A stretch of DNA of 20,573 nucleotides, taken from assembly GCA_945952175.1 (NCBI GenBank), contig CAMFHW010000009.1, positions 1 through 20,573 of the forward strand, read 5' to 3'. Below, piece after piece: positions 5,931 through 12,230 of this stretch. The stretch comes from an uncultured Phenylobacterium sp. (GTDB lineage Bacteria; Pseudomonadota; Alphaproteobacteria; Caulobacterales; Caulobacteraceae). Within the stretch, counting starts at the first letter, position 1. The number at the start of each line of letters is the position of its first letter. The position numbers and the translations under genes were made by a program. A model generated the notes under the pieces. That model worked only from the letters and a program-made list of their open reading frames with translations. It ran no database searches and was not told where the DNA came from.

Positions 5931-6104
5931 CTAGAGGACCGACCGGCCGCGCACGGCGCGGATGACGAAGCTCGCCACCAGCATCACCAGGAAGATCACG
6001 AACAGCACCTTGGCCACCGTCGCGGCGAACCCCGCCAATCCGACGAAGCCCAGGAAGCCCGCCAGGATGGCGAGCAGCGCGAAGACGATGGCCCAGCTGA
6101 GCAT
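5931..6104 (-). CDS. DUF1328 small membrane protein (copy 2)
   Basis: A 57-residue gene easily missed by length filters. The product begins M-L-S-W-A-I-V-F, has two transmembrane segments and ends V-R-G-R-S-V-L. It is a clear paralogue of the 1790-1960 product: same start, same G-F-L-G-F / G-L-L-G-F turn, same V-A-K-(V/I)-L-F segment and same V-R-G-R-S tail. An exact EcfG promoter on the minus strand lies 53 nt before the ATG. It sits just downstream of phyR on the same strand (86 nt apart) but has its own promoter. The family's role is not established; membrane stress is inferred from the context. Confidence 0.88.
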   Translation of the reverse strand: MLSWAIVFALLAILAGFLGFVGLAGFAATVAKVLFVIFLVMLVASFVIRAVRGRSVL

Positions 6105-6156
6105 GGCGTGGCTCCCGCGATCGGCGGACGCCCGTTGCGCCCGTCCTTACGGGATC

Positions 6157-6181
6157 AACGCCGGCGAACCGGCGCCGTTCC
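6157..6181 (-). promoter_or_regulatory. EcfG-type promoter for the second DUF1328 gene
   Basis: On the minus strand: GGAAC at 6181-6177, 16-nt spacer, CGTT at 6160-6157. Exact match in the phyR-DUF1328 intergenic region. Confidence 0.8.
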
Positions 6182-6189
6182 GGTCTCGG

Positions 6190-6990
6190 CTAGGCCGCCT
6201 TCCGGGTGCTGCGCGGATGGAAGAACAACGCCTGGCCGATCGCCGCCTTCACCGTCTCCGGCTGGAAGGGCTTGGTGATCAGGAAGGTCGGCTCCGGACG
6301 CTCCCCGGTCAGCAGACGCTCGGGGAAGGCGGTGATGAAGATCACCGGCACGTCGAGGCGGGCCAGGATGTCCTTCACCGCGTCGATGCCCGACGAGCCA
6401 TCGGCCAGCTGGATGTCGGCCAGCACCAGGCCCGGCGTCTTGCGGGCGACCGCGTCGACGGCCTCGGTGCGGGTGGCGGCGATGTCGACCACGGTGTGGC
6501 CGAGCTCGGTCACCAGGGCCTCGATGTCGGCGGCGATCACCGGCTCGTCCTCGATGATCAGGACGTCGGTGGCGAGTTCGGCGTCGATCTCGGCCTGGGC
6601 GTCGGCGATCAGCTTCTCGACCTCGGAGAAGTCGGCGCCCAGGATCTGAGCGGCTTCCGAGGGGGTGAAGCCTTCAAGGGCGGTGAGCAGAAAGGCCTGG
6701 CGCGAGCGGGGCGCGATGCGCATCAGCCGGCGGCTGGCGTCCTCCTGGCCGCTGCCGCCGGATTCCGGAACGGTCTCGAGCTGGGCGCCGGTGGAGCACC
6801 AGATGGCGTGGAACACGTGATAGAGCGCGACGCGGGGCGTCAGATTGGCTTCGAGGACGCGTTCGCCCGCGGCCAGAGCTTCGAGCGCCACGCGCACATA
6901 GTGGTCGCCGGTCGTCTGATCGCCGGTCAGCGCACGGGCGTAACGGCGGACATAGGGCAGGTGCGGCGCAAGCCGGGCAAGAAGGCTCAA
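6190..6990 (-). CDS. phyR: General stress response anti-anti-sigma factor PhyR
   Basis: A 266-residue hybrid protein. Residues 1-130 are a sigma-factor-like domain that mimics EcfG (region-2-like part at 1-70, region-4-like part with Q-A-F-L-L-T-A-L-E-G-F-T-P-S-E-A-A near 98-114). Residues 141-262 are a receiver domain with acidic residues E147-D148-E149, phospho-acceptor D192 (L-A-D-I-Q-L-A-D) and the F-I-T-A-F and T-K-P-F motifs typical of PhyR-class receivers. When phosphorylated, PhyR exposes the sigma-like domain and binds NepR, freeing EcfG. The start is a TTG at 6990 (S-L-L-A-R-L-A-P-H-L), chosen because GGGAGGGGA lies just ahead and the length matches known PhyR; an upstream frame to 7308 overlaps nepR and is spurious. 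It is divergent from nepR-ecfG and has its own EcfG promoter, so it is autoregulated. Confidence 0.96.
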   Translation of the reverse strand: MSLLARLAPHLPYVRRYARALTGDQTTGDHYVRVALEALAAGERVLEANLTPRVALYHVFHAIWCSTGAQLETVPESGGSGQEDASRRLMRIAPRSRQAFLLTALEGFTPSEAAQILGADFSEVEKLIADAQAEIDAELATDVLIIEDEPVIAADIEALVTELGHTVVDIAATRTEAVDAVARKTPGLVLADIQLADGSSGIDAVKDILARLDVPVIFITAFPERLLTGERPEPTFLITKPFQPETVKAAIGQALFFHPRSTRKAA

Positions 6991-7060
6991 AGGAATTCCC
7001 CTCCCGTTGATCCAAGCAGTCGCGGCCGCCGACGGCGTCGCAACCCAACATAAGGCCCGA

Positions 7061-7085
7061 AACGCTTCCTGAGGGAACCGGTTCC
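7061..7085 (-). promoter_or_regulatory. EcfG-type promoter for phyR
   Basis: On the minus strand: GGAAC at 7085-7081, 16-nt spacer, CGTT at 7064-7061, 71 nt upstream of the TTG start at 6990. Its -35 forms a palindrome with that of the rightward promoter at 7074. Confidence 0.85.
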
Positions 7086-7099
7086 CTGTTAGCCACGTT
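7074..7099 (+). promoter_or_regulatory. EcfG-type promoter P1 for nepR-ecfG
   Basis: GGAAC at 7074-7078, 17-nt spacer, CGTT at 7096-7099. It overlaps the phyR promoter head-on: GGGAACCGGTTCCC at 7073-7086 carries both -35 elements. It is the distal of two rightward copies. Confidence 0.7.
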
Positions 7100-7126
7100 T
7101 TCTGCATCCTAAGTGCCGGTTTTTCG

Positions 7127-7151
7127 GGAACCTGAAGCGGAGCGGGGCGTT
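7127..7151 (+). promoter_or_regulatory. EcfG-type promoter P2 for nepR-ecfG
   Basis: GGAAC at 7127-7131, 16-nt spacer, CGTT at 7148-7151, 58 nt before the nepR ATG. Exact match and the better placed of the two. It overlaps the possible TTG start at 7150, arguing against that start. Confidence 0.85.
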
Positions 7152-7209
7152 GACGGGCGACGAGGATCAACCGAGGGGACCGGGGCCGCGAGAGCGGGAC
7201 GCCGAAAGC

Positions 7210-7398
7210 ATGATCGAGCAACAACCCAATTCGGACCGGCGGCGGAACTCCGCGGCGCTGGACGAGGCCCGCCTGCGCCAGCAGGCGATCGGCGTGCGTC
7301 TGCGCCAAATGTTCGACGATGTCGTCAACGAGCCGGTGCCGGACGCGTTCCTGGACATCTTGCGCAAGGCGGATCAGCGTTCGTCGGAGAACGGCTGA
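7210..7398 (+). CDS. nepR: Anti-sigma factor NepR
   Basis: A 62-residue protein of the NepR family, which sequesters EcfG in unstressed cells and is pulled away by phosphorylated PhyR. The conserved core is the helical stretch L-R-Q-M-F-D-D-V-V-N-E-P-V-P-D-A-F-L-D-I-L: two amphipathic helices joined by a Pro-containing linker, with variable tails. The ATG at 7210 is chosen over the TTG at 7150 because the latter lies within the -10 of promoter P2; GAGAGCGGGA precedes 7210. The TGA overlaps the ATG of ecfG, giving coupled translation and probably balanced amounts of sigma and anti-sigma. Confidence 0.92.
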   Translation: MIEQQPNSDRRRNSAALDEARLRQQAIGVRLRQMFDDVVNEPVPDAFLDILRKADQRSSENG

Positions 7399-8003
7399 TG
7401 GCGGATTACATGTCCCGAAACGCGGGCCGCGATCCCGCGGACGACGAGGCGTTCAAGAAGGAGCTGGTGGCGCTCATTCCGCACCTGCGCGCCTTCGCAC
7501 GCACCCTGGCGGGCGACCCCGCCTCGGCCGACGACCTGGCCCAGGACGCGATGGTCAAGGCCTGGGACGCGCGGGCCTCGTTCCAGATGGGCACCAACAT
7601 GAAGGCCTGGACCTTCATGATCCTGCGCAACCAGTTCTATTCCGAGAAGCGCCGCTCCTGGCGCCAGAGCCAGCTCGACCAGGAAGCCGCCGAGCGGACC
7701 CTGGTGGCGGTGGACGATCCGGAAGCCCCCGTGGCCCTGGACGAGCTGCGCCAGGGGCTGGCCATGCTGCCGGCCGAACAGCGCGAGGCCCTGATCCTCG
7801 TGGGCGCCGGCGGGTTCGCCTATGAGGAGGCGGCCGACATCTGCGGCTGCGCGGTGGGCACGGTGAAGAGCCGCGTCAGCCGGGCGCGCCGGGCCCTGCA
7901 CGCCATTCTGGACGACGGAGCCTATGAGCGCGATGGTGCGGCCGCCGGCGACGCCATGCGCGCGATCCTTGCGGACGCGGAGCGGCTTTCCACCGTCCGG
8001 TAA
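7398..8003 (+). CDS. ecfG: General stress sigma factor EcfG (SigT-type ECF sigma)
   Basis: A 201-residue ECF sigma factor. Region 2 spans about residues 30-95 (A-D-D-L-A-Q-D-A-M-V-K-A-W as core-binding helix, then M-K-A-W-T-F-M-I-L-R-N as the -10-reading part). A short linker follows, then region 4 at about 130-180 with L-P-A-E-Q-R-E-A-L-I-L and the helix-turn-helix A-A-D-I-C-G-C-A-V-G-T-V-K-S-R-V-S-R-A-R. It directs RNA polymerase to GGAAC-N16/17-CGTT promoters, of which this window has ten exact copies. The ATG at 7398 shares bases with the nepR stop; a later ATG (M-S-R-N-A-G) is possible. Called sigT in Caulobacter. An inverted repeat spans its stop codon (7993-8010). Confidence 0.95.
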   Translation: MADYMSRNAGRDPADDEAFKKELVALIPHLRAFARTLAGDPASADDLAQDAMVKAWDARASFQMGTNMKAWTFMILRNQFYSEKRRSWRQSQLDQEAAERTLVAVDDPEAPVALDELRQGLAMLPAEQREALILVGAGGFAYEEAADICGCAVGTVKSRVSRARRALHAILDDGAYERDGAAAGDAMRAILADAERLSTVR

Positions 8004-8010
8004 CGGACGG
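7993..8010 (+). repeat. Inverted repeat spanning the ecfG stop
   Basis: CCGTCCG at 7993-7999 pairs with CGGACGG at 8004-8010 around GTAA, forming a stable hairpin that contains the ecfG TAA and ends just ahead of the kinase start. No U-run follows, so it is more likely an attenuating or mRNA-stability structure than a strong terminator. Confidence 0.5.
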
Positions 8011-8018
8011 CGATAGGC

Positions 8019-9743
8019 ATGATCAGCTCCCCGTGGGGTTCGCTATCCACCATCCGGGTCCGCCTCACGGCGGCCCTGGCGGCGGCCCTCCTGCCCGTGC
8101 TGATCCTCGGCGCGGTGCAATCGACATTGGCCTTCCGCCGCGAGGCCGAGGCGCGGCGTGAAAGCCTGACCGCGGCGGCCGAGCGCGCCGCCTCGACGGC
8201 GCGGGCGCGGATGGAGGCGGCCAACATCCTGCTGGAAACGCTGGCGCCGCATTCCGTCGGCTTCCAGTGCGCCCAACGGCTGGGAGAAATCACCGAGCGG
8301 CTGCCGGGCTATTCCAACCTGATCCGTTTCGACCGGGTCGGCCGGGTCGCCTGCGCGGCGCACGACGTGCCGCAGGATCCCGCCCGGGAGAACCGCGCCT
8401 GGTTCCAGAGCCTGGTGCGCGGCGACAACCTGGTGGTCACGCGCGACCCCGGCGCCATCTATTCGAACCAGCCCGCCCTGCTGACCGCCGTGCGCGCCTC
8501 CATGCCGGACGGGACCTTCGACGGCGGCCTGGTGGCGGTGATCTCGCTGCACAGCCTGGCGCCCAATCTCGACGGCGTCGCCCTGCCGGCCAAGGCCGAG
8601 GTCGCCCTGGTCGATTCCGAGGGCCGCTACATCAACTTCACCGACGTGGCGGCCTTCCCCGACCTGCCCCACGACTGGCGCGCGCGCACCGACAAGGCTG
8701 GCTCGCTGGTCTGGTACGCCACCGACCGGCGCGCCCAGCGCCGCGTCTTCACCGCCGCGCCCCTGGTCGGGGACGACCTCTATGTCGTGCTGTCGGCGAA
8801 GTCCCAGAACCTGTTCTCGTTCGCCGAGCTCAATCCGCTGACGGGCCTCGCCTTCCCGCTGCTGACCTTCGCGCTGGCCCTGCTCGCGGTGCTGGTGGCG
8901 ACGGAGCGGGTGGTGATCCGCTGGATCGCCTATCTGCAGCGCATCGCCGCCCTCTATGCCCGGGGCCGCCTGTCCGTGCGGCCGATCCAGGCCGAGCAGG
9001 CCCCGCCCGAGATCCGCGACCTGGCCGAGACCCTGGAGGACATGGCCGACGCCATCGTCGGCCGCGACGCCTCGCTGCGCGACAGCCTCGCCCAGAAGGA
9101 CGCGCTGATGCGCGAGATCCACCACCGGGTGAAGAACAACCTGCAGGTCATCTCGTCCCTGCTGAACATGCAGCAGCGGGCCCTGTCGGACCCGGCGGCG
9201 CGGGCGGCCATGTCGGACACCCGCCAGCGGATCACCGCGCTCGCCCTGATCTACCGCGCCCTCTACCAGGGCCCCGACCTGAAGCGGGTGGACCTGCGCA
9301 GCTTCCTGGAGGAGCTGACCGCCCAGCTGATCGCCGCCGACGCCCTGCATGGCGGGGCGATCGAAACCGAGCTGCACGTCGACGCCCTGATCATCGACCC
9401 CGACCGCCTGGCGCCGCTGGCCCTGTTCGCGGTCGAGGCGATCACCAACGCCCAGAAGCACGCTTTCGCCGGCAAGGGCGGGCGCCTGACCCTGGACTTC
9501 ACCGTCGAGGGCGACGAGGCCACCCTGAAGATCGGCGACGACGGCCAGGCCTCCGACGACGCCCTGGTGGCCAGCGGCGTCGGCCGCACCCTGATGACCG
9601 CCTTCGCCCGCCAGCTCCGCGGGCGCACGGAGCTCAGCCGCAACGCCGCCGGGGGTATCACCGCAAAGCTGACATTCCCTGTGAGCACCGGCGATCTGAC
9701 GGCGCGGACCCAGGCCGCCGCCGGGAACCAAGCCGCGGCTTGA
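8019..9743 (+). CDS. phyK: Membrane sensor histidine kinase, PhyK-like (HisKA_2)
   Basis: A 574-residue kinase. It has an N-terminal transmembrane segment (about 18-37), a periplasmic sensor of about 230 residues with two cysteines (C84, C112), a second transmembrane segment (about 274-300) and a HAMP-like linker. A HisKA_2 domain (R-E-I-H-H-R-V-K-N-N-L-Q; phospho-acceptor probably H369, before Arg) is followed by a HATPase domain with N-box E-A-I-T-N-A-Q-K-H-A and K-I-G-D-D-G near residue 505. HisKA_2/HWE kinases are the class that phosphorylates PhyR, and position next to nepR-ecfG supports a PhyK role. The start at 8019 is 15 nt after the ecfG stop with a weak ribosome binding site. No EcfG promoter of its own is seen. 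The stimulus is unknown; the symbol is inferred from family and context. Confidence 0.85.
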   Translation: MISSPWGSLSTIRVRLTAALAAALLPVLILGAVQSTLAFRREAEARRESLTAAAERAASTARARMEAANILLETLAPHSVGFQCAQRLGEITERLPGYSNLIRFDRVGRVACAAHDVPQDPARENRAWFQSLVRGDNLVVTRDPGAIYSNQPALLTAVRASMPDGTFDGGLVAVISLHSLAPNLDGVALPAKAEVALVDSEGRYINFTDVAAFPDLPHDWRARTDKAGSLVWYATDRRAQRRVFTAAPLVGDDLYVVLSAKSQNLFSFAELNPLTGLAFPLLTFALALLAVLVATERVVIRWIAYLQRIAALYARGRLSVRPIQAEQAPPEIRDLAETLEDMADAIVGRDASLRDSLAQKDALMREIHHRVKNNLQVISSLLNMQQRALSDPAARAAMSDTRQRITALALIYRALYQGPDLKRVDLRSFLEELTAQLIAADALHGGAIETELHVDALIIDPDRLAPLALFAVEAITNAQKHAFAGKGGRLTLDFTVEGDEATLKIGDDGQASDDALVASGVGRTLMTAFARQLRGRTELSRNAAGGITAKLTFPVSTGDLTARTQAAAGNQAAA

Positions 9744-9748
9744 CCGTT
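9724..9748 (+). promoter_or_regulatory. EcfG-type promoter for the entericidin-like gene
   Basis: GGAAC at 9724-9728, 16-nt spacer, CGTT at 9745-9748, overlapping the last codons and stop of the kinase gene and 42 nt upstream of the ATG at 9791. Exact match. Confidence 0.82.
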
Positions 9749-9790
9749 GCCTTCTCCGCGAATTCCAAACGACCTCGGAGAACAGAAGTC

Positions 9791-9928
9791 ATGCGCAAGA
9801 TCGCCCTCCTGGCCCTCGTCGCGGCCAGCCTCGCCGTCCCCGCCTGCAATACCGTCTCGGGCGCGGGCAGGGACGTCACGGCCGCCGGCAAGGCCGTGAC
9901 GAGCACGGCGGAAGACGCCAAGCACTAA
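9791..9928 (+). CDS. Entericidin-like small lipoprotein
   Basis: A 45-residue lipoprotein of entericidin A/B type: hydrophobic signal ending V-P-A-C (Cys19), then N-T-V-S-G-A-G-R-D-V-T-A-A-G-K-A-V, the usual entericidin pattern. E. coli EcnA/EcnB form an antidote/toxin lipoprotein pair; single alphaproteobacterial copies are common members of the EcfG regulon and their toxicity is not shown. CGGAG at 9775-9779 is the ribosome binding site. The exact EcfG promoter 42 nt upstream supports stress control. Only one copy is seen, so an antitoxin partner is not evident here. Confidence 0.9.
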   Translation: MRKIALLALVAASLAVPACNTVSGAGRDVTAAGKAVTSTAEDAKH

Positions 9929-9981
9929 GGGCCTGCAGGCCCTGGTGCGAACCCCGTCGCGGCGACGCGGCGGGGTTTCGC
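9929..9981 (+). terminator. Palindromic 3' region, likely terminator
   Basis: A perfect 14-nt palindrome (GGGCCTGCAGGCCC, 9929-9942) follows the stop directly. A second hairpin at 9947-9981 pairs GCGAACCCCG with CGGGGTTTCGC with one bulge. Neither has a long T-run, so termination may be weak. It lies between the convergent lipoprotein and cheR genes. Confidence 0.5.
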
Positions 9982-10003
9982 ATGTCCGGCGTCTCGCGCG
10001 GGA

Positions 10004-10834
10004 TCAGGCCGCGACGCTGAAGGCGGGGTTGCGGGCGTAAAGGCCGGCGCGTCCGGCCACAGGCTGGAAAGCCTCGCCGAGCCCATGGGGCGCCTCGTCC
10101 AGGCCCAGGAACAGGAAACCGTCCGGGCTGATGGCCCGCGCCAGGTTCTCGATCAGCCGCGGCCGGGCGTTGGGCGTCAGCCCGCCCAGCACGTTGCGGC
10201 AGAAGATCACGTCGAAACGGCCGGCGGCCGAGAGGTCGGAGACCAGGTTGATGCGCCGCCAGCGCACCATCTGACGGATGCGCGGCGCCAGCGCCCACAT
10301 CTCGTCGGCCTTCTCGAAGTGGCGCACGAGGCTGCGGATCGGCAGGCCGCGCTGGATCTCGAACTGGGTGTAGAGTCCGCTCTGGGCCTTCTCCAGCGCC
10401 CGCTCGGACAGGTCGGAGGCGAACAGCTCGACCCGCGCGCCCGGCGCCAGCGCGCCCCGCTCCTCCTCGACGATCATCGCCAGGGAATAGACTTCCTGGC
10501 CGGAGCCGCAGGCCGCGCTCCAGACGCGGACCGGCTCGCCTTCGCGCAGGCGGGCGAGCGTCGGCAGCACCTCGGCGCGGAACAGGTCGAACGGCGTACG
10601 GTCGCGGAAGAACGCGGTCTCGGCGGCGGCCATGGCCTCGACCACGCCCCAGGCCAGGCGATCCTCGCGCCGCTCCTTCAGGGCGCCGATCAGGTCGTCG
10701 ATCGCCCCGAAACCCTCGCGGCGGGCCACCGGACCCAGCCGGCTCTCGATCAGGTAGGTCTTGGCCGGATCGACCATCAGGCCCGCGCGCTGCGCGCAGA
10801 TCTGGGCGATCAGCTCGCAATCCTCAGAGGTCAT
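10004..10834 (-). CDS. cheR: CheR-type protein-glutamate O-methyltransferase
   Basis: A 276-residue protein with an all-helical N-terminal CheR domain (residues about 1-75, with T-Y-L-I-E-S-R-L and A-A-A-E-T-A-F-F-R-D near 85-95) and a SAM-binding Rossmann domain with W-S-A-A-C-G-S-G-Q-E-V-Y-S-L-A. Later come V-I-F-C-R-N-V-L (substrate loop) and G-F-L-F-L-G. It would methylate glutamates on chemoreceptors using S-adenosylmethionine. The ATG overlaps the TGA of the cheY-like gene (ATGA), so both are translationally coupled. No receptor or CheA is encoded here; the pair sits downstream of chpT, so its target may lie outside classical chemotaxis. Confidence 0.9.
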   Translation of the reverse strand: MTSEDCELIAQICAQRAGLMVDPAKTYLIESRLGPVARREGFGAIDDLIGALKERREDRLAWGVVEAMAAAETAFFRDRTPFDLFRAEVLPTLARLREGEPVRVWSAACGSGQEVYSLAMIVEEERGALAPGARVELFASDLSERALEKAQSGLYTQFEIQRGLPIRSLVRHFEKADEMWALAPRIRQMVRWRRINLVSDLSAAGRFDVIFCRNVLGGLTPNARPRLIENLARAISPDGFLFLGLDEAPHGLGEAFQPVAGRAGLYARNPAFSVAA

Positions 10835-11196
10835 GCCAGGCCCACCTCCGCGAACTTGGAGGCGATGATGTCGCCGTCGAAGGGCTTCATGATGTATTCG
10901 CGCGCGCCGGCGTCCAGCGCCTCGCGGATGCGGTCGAGGTCGTTCTCGACGGTGCAGAACACCACGGCCGGACGGTCGCCGCCCGGCTCCTGGCGCAGGT
11001 GGCGCAGGAACTCGATGCCGTTCATCACCGGCATGTTCCAGTCCAGCAGGATGGCGTCGGGCATGGCCGCGCGGCACCAGGCGAGCGCCTCCATCCCGTC
11101 GGACGCCTCGGCGATCTCGAAGCCGATGTCCTCCAGGATGCGGCGGGCCACCTTGCGGATCACCCGGCTGTCGTCGACGACAAGGCAGGTCTTCAA
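10831..11196 (-). CDS. Single-domain response regulator (CheY-like)
   Basis: A 121-residue stand-alone receiver domain. D8-D9 acidic pair, phospho-acceptor D52 (L-L-D-W-N-M-P), T/S position in F-C-T-V-E and the K-P-F motif near residue 104 are all present, so it should be phosphorylatable. The start is a TTG at 11196 with GGAGGA about 6 nt upstream; no ATG fits. It is coupled to cheR by a 4-nt overlap and lies 86 nt after chpT on the same strand. Possible partners are ChpT, the nearby PhyK-like kinase or an unlinked CheA; sequence alone does not tell. It has no output domain. Confidence 0.9.
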   Translation of the reverse strand: MKTCLVVDDSRVIRKVARRILEDIGFEIAEASDGMEALAWCRAAMPDAILLDWNMPVMNGIEFLRHLRQEPGGDRPAVVFCTVENDLDRIREALDAGAREYIMKPFDGDIIASKFAEVGLA

Positions 11197-11282
11197 CGGA
11201 CGTCCTCCACGGACGACCGTTTTCGCGCTTCGATGGTTAAGGAGGGGTGTGGCCGCGGGTCATTTTCTGCGGCGCCCGCCGA

Positions 11283-11969
11283 TCAGGGGCGGCCCGGGAC
11301 CGTCGCCGCGAAGGTGACCTTCTCCTCCGCCGCGTCGGCGAAGACCCGCCCGCCCGCGTCGCGCACGAACAGATGGACGTAGTAGGCCTGGACCCAATGG
11401 CCGTGCAGGCCCTCGGTCATCGGCTCGCCCCGCAGGCCGGCCGCCACCTCGGCGCGCAGCCGCGCCTTGGGGCCCTTGGCCTCGACGGCGATGGCGACCG
11501 AGTCCTCCTGGTCGACGGCGCGGATCTGGGCGGTCCCCCCGGTCGGCAGGGCCGCGCCGGCGAGCTGGGCGAGGTTCAGCAGGGTGCGGGCGGCGGGCTT
11601 GGCGAGCGCGGGGCTCTCCACCTGCCAGTCGAGCTCGGCTCGCATGTGGCCGAACAGGCCCTGGGCCAGCTTGGCGAGCTCGCGCGGATCGAACGTCTCG
11701 GCCGAGGCCGAGGCGCCGAACGCCACCCGGCTGAAGGCCAAGAGGTCGGCCAGCTTGCGCGCGGAGCCCGAGATCAGGCCCATGGCCTCCTCGCGCATAT
11801 CCTGGGCCGAAGGGTCCTCGAGCAGGTCGAGCCCGGAGACGATGGCGCTCGCGGGGCTGATGAAGTCGTGGCACATGCGCGCCGCCAGATAGGCGGCCAC
11901 CTCGGCGGTGCGGGGCGCGGGACGGGCTTCCGACGTGGGGGCGTTGAAGGCGGGCTCGCTCATGGGCAT
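11283..11969 (-). CDS. chpT: Histidine phosphotransferase ChpT
   Basis: A 228-residue phosphotransferase. The conserved block A-A-R-M-C-H-D-F-I-S-P-A-S-A-I-V-S-G-L holds the phospho-accepting H34, and L-L-E-D-P-S-A-Q-D-M-R-E-E-A-M and S-R-V-A-F-G-A-S-A-S-A-E follow as in Caulobacter ChpT. The C-terminal part is a degenerate HATPase fold lacking the usual N and G boxes. ChpT relays phosphate from the CckA hybrid kinase to CtrA and CpdR in cell-cycle control. ATGs at 11969 and 11963 are both possible; neither has a strong ribosome binding site. It is divergent from the DUF3553-cysQ unit. No EcfG promoter is seen, so it is likely expressed independently of the stress regulon. Confidence 0.94.
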   Translation of the reverse strand: MPMSEPAFNAPTSEARPAPRTAEVAAYLAARMCHDFISPASAIVSGLDLLEDPSAQDMREEAMGLISGSARKLADLLAFSRVAFGASASAETFDPRELAKLAQGLFGHMRAELDWQVESPALAKPAARTLLNLAQLAGAALPTGGTAQIRAVDQEDSVAIAVEAKGPKARLRAEVAAGLRGEPMTEGLHGHWVQAYYVHLFVRDAGGRVFADAAEEKVTFAATVPGRP

Positions 11970-12029
11970 CGGAATCTGGCCTGATTTGGCGCTTTGGCAA
12001 ACTCGCGCGCGCAGTTAGGAAACCAGCCC

Positions 12030-12230
12030 ATGGGCGGTTCCGATCCCTTTCTCGAACCGGGCGTGCTGGTGCGCCACCCTACCCAACCCGAATGGGGCGT
12101 GGGGCAGATTCAAAGTGTCGCAGGAGCCAAGGTGACGGTGAGTTTCGAGGAGGCGGGCAAGCAGGTGATCGATGCGCGCGTCGTGCGCCTGGTGTTCGAG
12201 GGCGAGGATCCGCGGGAGATGCGCCGATGA
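12030..12230 (+). CDS. DUF3553 small protein
   Basis: A 66-residue protein with the pattern F-L-E-P-G-V-L-V-R-H-P-T-Q-P-E-W-G-V-G-Q-I-Q-S, then V-S-F-E-E-A-G-K-Q-V-I-D, typical of the DUF3553 domain. This is a small beta-rich fold also found as an appendage of UvrD/PcrA-type helicases and related to CarD-like Tudor folds. A nucleic-acid or protein contact role is therefore possible. The ATG at 12030 is chosen because TTAGGA lies 9 nt upstream; the frame is open to 11994 but that ATG has no ribosome binding site. The stop overlaps the ATG of the CysQ-type gene (ATGA), so the two are coupled. Confidence 0.82.
   Translation: MGGSDPFLEPGVLVRHPTQPEWGVGQIQSVAGAKVTVSFEEAGKQVIDARVVRLVFEGEDPREMRR

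Noticed and set aside
5962..7053. Long rightward open frame opposite phyR
   Set aside because: High GC opens antisense frames; phyR on the other strand explains the sequence, and the translation has no recognisable domain.
7150..7209. Upstream TTG start extending NepR by 20 residues
   Set aside because: The TTG lies in the -10 of promoter P2, so it would not be in the transcript from that promoter; the ATG at 7210 has a better ribosome binding site.
8043..9731. Long leftward open frame opposite the kinase
   Set aside because: Low-complexity Gly/Gln/Val/Arg-rich translation with no domain; antisense shadow of a clear kinase gene.
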